Shown piece by piece: positions 6,592 to 10,175 of a stretch of DNA of 10,175 bases (position 1 is the first letter of the stretch; each line of letters begins with the position of its first letter). Under the pieces are notes generated by a model. It saw only the letters and a program-made list of their open reading frames with translations, was not told the DNA's origin and ran no database searches. Both the position numbers and the translations under genes were made by a program. Location: contig JBEKEX010000084.1 of the NCBI GenBank assembly GCA_050013615.1, positions 1-10,175 of the forward strand. Reading direction: 5' to 3'. The stretch comes from JBEKEX01 sp050013615 (GTDB lineage Bacteria > Chloroflexota > Anaerolineae > Anaerolineales > Anaerolineaceae).

Positions 6592-8172
6592 ATGGCACCG
6601 AAAGAGTTCAAGTTTTCTTATGCAACCATGTTCAATCCCCCGGAAGAGATGCACATCCGTTTCGAAGAGGGGCTGGCACGCGTCAAGGCGGGCCTCGGCA
6701 AGGAATATGGCATGATTATCGACGGTAAAGATTATTTTTCTGCCGAAAAATTCGAAAAACGTTCCCCGGTGAATACCGACGTGGTATTGGGTGTGTTCCA
6801 AAAGGGTTCCCAAAAAGATGCTGAAGTTGCGTTGAAGGCTGCCCGCAAAGCTTTCCCCGCTTGGAGTCACATGAAATGGGAAGACCGTGTGGCACTCATC
6901 CGTAAAGCAGATGAGATCTGGAACCGGCGCCTGTACGAGATCGGTGCGGCCATGGCCATGGAAACAGGTAAGAACCGCATGGAGTCTCTGGGTGATGTCT
7001 CCGAGATGTCCGCCTTGATGCAGTTCTACTGCCAGATGATGAGCGATAACAAGGGTTTTGTCCGTGAGATGGGACGCGATCCGCTGACCGGTTTCACCAG
7101 CACCAACCGTTCGGTATTACGGCCTTACGGCGTATGGGTGGTCATCAGTCCTTTCAACTTCCCGGCTGCACTGAGCGGAGGCCCCGGTTCGGCGGCCTTG
7201 GTGGCAGGCAACACACTGGTTCTCAAACCAGCTTCCGATACCCCCTGGACGGCGCGACTGCTCGTGGAGTGCTTGCGCGAGGCGGGCGTTCCAGATGGCG
7301 TTGTCAATTACGTAACAGGTCCCGGCAGCACGATGGGACAAGCGCTCATCGACAGCCCCGAAGTCAATGGTATTACTTTCACCGGTTCTTATGACGTCGG
7401 CATGCAGATCCACCGCTCATTTGCCCAGCGGGACTACATCCATCCAGTGATTCTAGAATTAGGCGGCAAGAATTCGGCTATCGTCACACGACATGCAAAC
7501 CTGGACGACGCTGCAATCGGTATCATGCGCTCGGCATTCGGTTTGCAGGGGCAAAAGTGCTCAGCCTGCTCACGCATCCTTGTGGAGGCGCCGGTCTATG
7601 ATGAATTTGTCGCCAAGCTGTTGGAACAGACCGAGAAGATCGTCATCGGCGATCCCATTGACCGGAGCGTCTATATGGGACCGGTGATCAATAAGAAAGC
7701 TTATCAAGACTACCAGACCTATGTGGATGAGCTCCGCAAGGATGGCAAGATCCTCACTGGCGGCAAGGTGTTGAAGGAAGGACAACTTGGAAAGGGTTAC
7801 TTTGTAGCCCCCACGCTGGTCGAATTGCCTCTCGATCACCGCTTGTGGAAGATTGAAATGTTCGAACCCATCTCCACCATCGGCAAGGTCAAGTCACTGG
7901 ATGAAGCCCTGGAAATCACCAACAGCGTTAAATATGGGTTGACGTCTGGTGTTTATGGGAATGATGAAGAAGTCGAAAGGTTCTATGACAAAGTGGAAGC
8001 GGGCGTGACCTACGCCAACCGACCACAGGGATCCACCACGGGCGCTTGGCCGGGCTTCCAACCGTTTGGCGGCTGGAAGGGTTCGGGCTCCAGCGGCAAG
8101 AATGCCGGCGGCCTGTATTACCTCCAGTTCTTCATGCACGAACAGATCTGGAATAACGTCAAACACAGTTAA
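6592..8172 (+). CDS. pruA: 1-pyrroline-5-carboxylate (L-glutamate gamma-semialdehyde) dehydrogenase
   Basis: This NAD-dependent aldehyde dehydrogenase oxidises glutamate semialdehyde, in equilibrium with pyrroline-5-carboxylate, to glutamate in proline and arginine breakdown. From ATG 6592 it has 526 residues, the length of monofunctional P5C dehydrogenases. Visible landmarks are ISPFNFP at 185-191 with the conserved Asn189, LVLKPAS with Lys212, ELGGKN with Glu289, and GQKCSACSR with catalytic Cys323. The QKCSACSR form and the C-terminal QPFGGWKGSG...YYLQFF region are typical of the P5C group rather than of general aldehyde dehydrogenases. An upstream in-frame GTG at 6571 is possible, but AAGGAG at 6577-6582 sits nine bases before ATG 6592 and decides the start. 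No proline dehydrogenase gene is visible nearby and no PutA-like fusion is present. It is the first gene of a probable operon with the CoA transferase that follows. Confidence 0.88.
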   Translation: MAPKEFKFSYATMFNPPEEMHIRFEEGLARVKAGLGKEYGMIIDGKDYFSAEKFEKRSPVNTDVVLGVFQKGSQKDAEVALKAARKAFPAWSHMKWEDRVALIRKADEIWNRRLYEIGAAMAMETGKNRMESLGDVSEMSALMQFYCQMMSDNKGFVREMGRDPLTGFTSTNRSVLRPYGVWVVISPFNFPAALSGGPGSAALVAGNTLVLKPASDTPWTARLLVECLREAGVPDGVVNYVTGPGSTMGQALIDSPEVNGITFTGSYDVGMQIHRSFAQRDYIHPVILELGGKNSAIVTRHANLDDAAIGIMRSAFGLQGQKCSACSRILVEAPVYDEFVAKLLEQTEKIVIGDPIDRSVYMGPVINKKAYQDYQTYVDELRKDGKILTGGKVLKEGQLGKGYFVAPTLVELPLDHRLWKIEMFEPISTIGKVKSLDEALEITNSVKYGLTSGVYGNDEEVERFYDKVEAGVTYANRPQGSTTGAWPGFQPFGGWKGSGSSGKNAGGLYYLQFFMHEQIWNNVKHS

Positions 8173-8184
8173 TATCTTCTCGAA

Positions 8185-8228
8185 CATTCTTGCCCTTTCC
8201 TGGATTTCGCCGGGAAGGGGCAAGAATG
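8185..8228 (+). promoter_or_regulatory. Long intercistronic hairpin between pruA and the CoA-transferase genes
   Basis: Bases 8185-8200 pair with 8213-8228 over 16 positions with a single G-U wobble, around a 12-base loop. There is no T-tract on either side, so it is not a standard terminator. It lies 12 bases after the pruA stop and ends two bases before an in-frame ATG at 8231. It could stabilise or process the mRNA, attenuate readthrough, or hide the GGAAGGGG sequence in its 3' arm from ribosomes if 8231 is used as a start. Confidence 0.65.
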
Positions 8229-8251
8229 ATATGGAGAGACAGAAGAGGATC

Positions 8252-9154
8252 ATGTCCAAACTCTGCTCGCTCAACGAAGCCATCCAGGAATATGTCCATG
8301 ACGGAGAGTTGCTGTACATTGCCGGCTTTACACACCTGATCCCCTTTGCTGCCGGGCATGAGATCATTCGGCAAGGGCGCAAGGGCCTGGTGTTGGCGCG
8401 AGCCACGCCGGATCTGATCTACGACCAGATGGTGGCGGCCGGCTGCGCTCGCAAGGTCATTTTCTCGTATATGGGCAACCCTGGGGTCGGTTCGCTGCGC
8501 GTGGTGCGTGCGGCGCTTGAAGCAGGTAAGCTGGAATGGGAGGAATATTCCCATTTCGGCATGATCTCGCGGCTGCAAGCCGGGGCGACCGGCCTGCCGT
8601 TCATTCCCATGAACCAAACAGCCGCCATCGACCTGGAACAGCATAACCCCAATATCCGCCGGGTCGTCGACCCCTACAGCGGGAAGGAAGTCATCGTCGT
8701 CCCGCCGCTGCAGCCGGACGTGGCCATCGTTCACGTCCAACGCTGTGACGCCAACGGCAATGCACACATTTGGGGCATCATCGGCGAGCAGAAGGAAGCT
8801 GCTTTCGCCGCGAAGCACGTGATCCTCACCGCCGAGGAAATTGTCGACGAGGCTGTCATCCGCTCCGACCCCAACCGCACCTTGATCCCTGAATTTGTTG
8901 TGGATGCGGTGTGTCACGTGCCCTACTGTGCCCATCCTTCCTATACCCAGGGATACTACGACCGGGATAATGCCTTCTATCTGGCCTGGGATAAGATCAG
9001 CGAATCGCCGGACGAGGTGCAGCGCTGGTTGGATGAATGGGTGTACGGCGTCAAGGACCGAGCCGGCTATTGGGAGAAGTTGGACGATGAGACTCATCGG
9101 CGACTGCAAATTACGCCGCACCTGGCTGCACCGGTTGATTATGGAAATTATTAG
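8252..9154 (+). CDS. Class I CoA transferase, alpha subunit (GctA-like)
   Basis: Alpha subunit of a two-subunit family I CoA transferase, which moves CoA between carboxylic acids. It has 300 residues from ATG 8252, close to the roughly 320 of glutaconate CoA-transferase subunit A. The N-terminus (MSKLCSLNEAIQEYVHDG, then an IAGF glycine turn) has the GctA pattern and supports this start. GAGG lies just upstream, rather close to the ATG; ATG 8231 is an alternative that would add seven residues. Further family features are the VVPPLQPDVAIVHVQ strand, DANGNAHIWG, the EEIVDEAVIRSDP segment and the AHPSYTQGYYDRDN block near the C-terminus. The IpdA subunit of steroid-ring degradation belongs to the same superfamily and shares several of these features, so glutaconate or 2-hydroxyglutarate specificity is inferred, not shown. 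The beta subunit follows after 26 bases. Confidence 0.87.
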   Translation: MSKLCSLNEAIQEYVHDGELLYIAGFTHLIPFAAGHEIIRQGRKGLVLARATPDLIYDQMVAAGCARKVIFSYMGNPGVGSLRVVRAALEAGKLEWEEYSHFGMISRLQAGATGLPFIPMNQTAAIDLEQHNPNIRRVVDPYSGKEVIVVPPLQPDVAIVHVQRCDANGNAHIWGIIGEQKEAAFAAKHVILTAEEIVDEAVIRSDPNRTLIPEFVVDAVCHVPYCAHPSYTQGYYDRDNAFYLAWDKISESPDEVQRWLDEWVYGVKDRAGYWEKLDDETHRRLQITPHLAAPVDYGNY

Positions 9155-9180
9155 TCTGGTCGATATGGTCGTGGTCGAAA

Positions 9181-9948
9181 ATGACAACTTACTCTTCCTC
9201 TGAGTTGATGTGCGTCAACGCCGCCAGGCTTCTGCGCGATGGCGACCGCGTGTTCGTGGGCGTGGGCTTGCCCAACCTGGCCTGCAACCTGGCCATGCGC
9301 ACCCATGCCCCCAACCTGCAAATGATCTATGAGGCCGGGGTCATCGGGGCGCGGCCGGTACGCCTGCCACTTTCCATCGGCGATCCGACGCTGGTGAGCG
9401 GTGCAACGGCAGTATGCAGCATGTACGACATCTTCGCATTCTATTTGCAGCGTGGTAACGTGGATGTGGGCTTCCTGGGTGGGGCTCAGATCGACCGCTT
9501 CGGCAACATCAATGCCACCGTGATCGGTGAATACGACCATCCCAAGGTGAGATTGCCGGGCTCCGGCGGCTCACAGGAGATCGCCGCGTGGGCAGATCGT
9601 TGCTATATCATAACGCCGCACCAAAAGCGGCGCTTCCCAGAGCGAGTGGACTTTGGCACGTCGGCAGGCTACCTGGATGGACGTGCCCGTCGGGACGCGG
9701 CAGGGCTGCGCGGTAAAGGCCCGCTTGCCGTGGTCACCGATTTGGGGATGTTGGAACCGGACCAAAGCGGTGAGTTGGTCTTGACCGCATTGCATCCAGG
9801 AGTTACGGTCGAACAAGTGTTGGCCAACACAGGATGGCCGCTGAAAGTTGCCGCAGAACTGCGCATCACCGAATCGCCCAGTGAAAACGAAATGCACATT
9901 CTACGCGATGAGTTGGATCCGCAAGGGATCTATCTCAAGGGCGGTTGA
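9181..9948 (+). CDS. Class I CoA transferase, beta subunit (GctB-like)
   Basis: Beta subunit of the same CoA transferase, 255 residues against about 266 for GctB. Glu51 in YEAGVIGA lies where GctB carries the catalytic glutamate that forms the enzyme-CoA thioester (Glu54 in the Acidaminococcus enzyme). Other family blocks are FLGGAQIDRFGNINATVIG, the glycine-rich LPGSGGS loop, HQKRRF and the closing LRDELDPQGIY. The N-terminus (SSSELMCVNAARLLRDGD) aligns well with GctB from ATG 9181, so this start is preferred over ATG 9208 even though no good ribosome binding site is seen; coupling to the alpha subunit is likely. Retention of the Glu argues for a classic glutaconate-type enzyme rather than an IpdB-like hydrolase. 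Substrate specificity remains unproven. Confidence 0.88.
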   Translation: MTTYSSSELMCVNAARLLRDGDRVFVGVGLPNLACNLAMRTHAPNLQMIYEAGVIGARPVRLPLSIGDPTLVSGATAVCSMYDIFAFYLQRGNVDVGFLGGAQIDRFGNINATVIGEYDHPKVRLPGSGGSQEIAAWADRCYIITPHQKRRFPERVDFGTSAGYLDGRARRDAAGLRGKGPLAVVTDLGMLEPDQSGELVLTALHPGVTVEQVLANTGWPLKVAAELRITESPSENEMHILRDELDPQGIYLKGG

Positions 9949-9968
9949 GCTCTTCGAAAGGCGAACCC

Positions 9969-10175
9969 ATGAGTGATTTTGTCGATGTATTGATCACAGT
10001 TCCTTTTCCCGAAGAACAACTGGAGCGACTGCGACAGGTTTCGCCGCGGCTGCGCATCATGCACTACGATGTGAGCCATGCCGATGAAATCCCGCCGGAC
10101 GCCTGGCAGCGAGCAGAAATCCTTTATACTGGCCGTTTACTCCCCACACCGGAGCAAGCACCGAATTTGCGTTGG
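9969..10175 (+). CDS. D-2-hydroxyacid dehydrogenase, N-terminal fragment cut by the window edge
   Basis: The first 69 codons of a gene that continues past the right edge. The start MSDFVDVLITVPFPEEQLERL, the AEILYTGRLLPT turn and the APNLRW ending match the N-terminal half of the substrate-binding domain of NAD-dependent D-isomer-specific 2-hydroxyacid dehydrogenases (the SerA/LdhA/HgdH superfamily). The NAD-binding domain and the Arg-Glu-His catalytic residues lie outside the window, so substrate and activity cannot be judged. ATG 9969 has GAAAGG seven bases upstream, a good ribosome binding site, and follows the beta subunit stop by 20 bases, so it belongs to the same operon. A role as 2-hydroxyglutarate dehydrogenase would fit the context but is only an inference. 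Confidence 0.75.
   Translation, partial: MSDFVDVLITVPFPEEQLERLRQVSPRLRIMHYDVSHADEIPPDAWQRAEILYTGRLLPTPEQAPNLRW

Noticed and set aside
8066..8251. An N-terminal extension of the CoA-transferase alpha subunit back to 8066
   Set aside because: It would overlap the pruA C-terminus by over 100 bases and run through the hairpin. The family N-terminus begins at ATG 8252.
9157..9177. Three GGTCG words just before the CoA-transferase beta subunit
   Set aside because: The units are five bases long and irregularly spaced, and part of the stretch is an out-of-frame ATG run ending after a few codons. No function can be supported.
8159..9187. A 342-codon open frame on the - strand opposite the CoA-transferase alpha subunit
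   Set aside because: The + strand frame has clear family motifs over the same bases. The antisense product is His/Arg/Asp-rich and without domains, so it is a codon-bias shadow.

Overview
The window looks like a chromosomal segment from a moderately GC-rich bacterium, most likely an anaerobic member of the Chloroflexota (Anaerolineae-like). That placement is inferred from three things: the gene order cdaA-cdaR-der-lepB, a membrane Ser/Thr kinase carrying a TolB-type beta-propeller with Thr/Pro-rich linkers, and the general style of the proteins. No rRNA or marker tree was available to confirm it. I see no mobile element, CRISPR array, tRNA or rRNA.

Left part (1-4270, + strand): the tail of an unidentified protein (2-97) is followed by the C-terminal half of the diadenylate cyclase CdaA (to 528), whose membrane domain is missing. 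Its partner CdaR/YbbR follows (start overlapping the cdaA stop or 2 bases after it), then the ribosome-assembly GTPase Der (1 base after cdaR). A small hairpin and a near-consensus promoter come next, driving signal peptidase I (lepB) and a small YgiT-type zinc-finger protein. A strong intrinsic terminator (4226-4265) closes the block.

Middle (4297-6351, - strand): one large gene encodes a transmembrane Ser/Thr kinase whose extracytoplasmic half is a propeller of WSPDG repeats. Its 3' end converges on the terminator of the left block. About 240 bases separate its start from the next gene, and promoter-like sequences point both ways out of this gap.

Right part (6592-10175, + strand): a probable catabolic operon. 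It holds 1-pyrroline-5-carboxylate (glutamate semialdehyde) dehydrogenase, two subunits of a glutaconate-CoA-transferase-like class I CoA transferase, and the N-terminus of a D-2-hydroxyacid dehydrogenase cut by the window edge. Taken together these suggest proline/glutamate breakdown by a hydroxyglutarate-type route, but the decisive dehydratase is not in view, so this is a hypothesis.

Most of the window is ordinary housekeeping and catabolic sequence. The points most worth checking are the truncated cdaA and its junction, the possible hydroxyglutarate operon with a 16-bp hairpin between its first two genes, the kinase-propeller receptor, and the orphan, possibly leaderless, zinc-finger gene.
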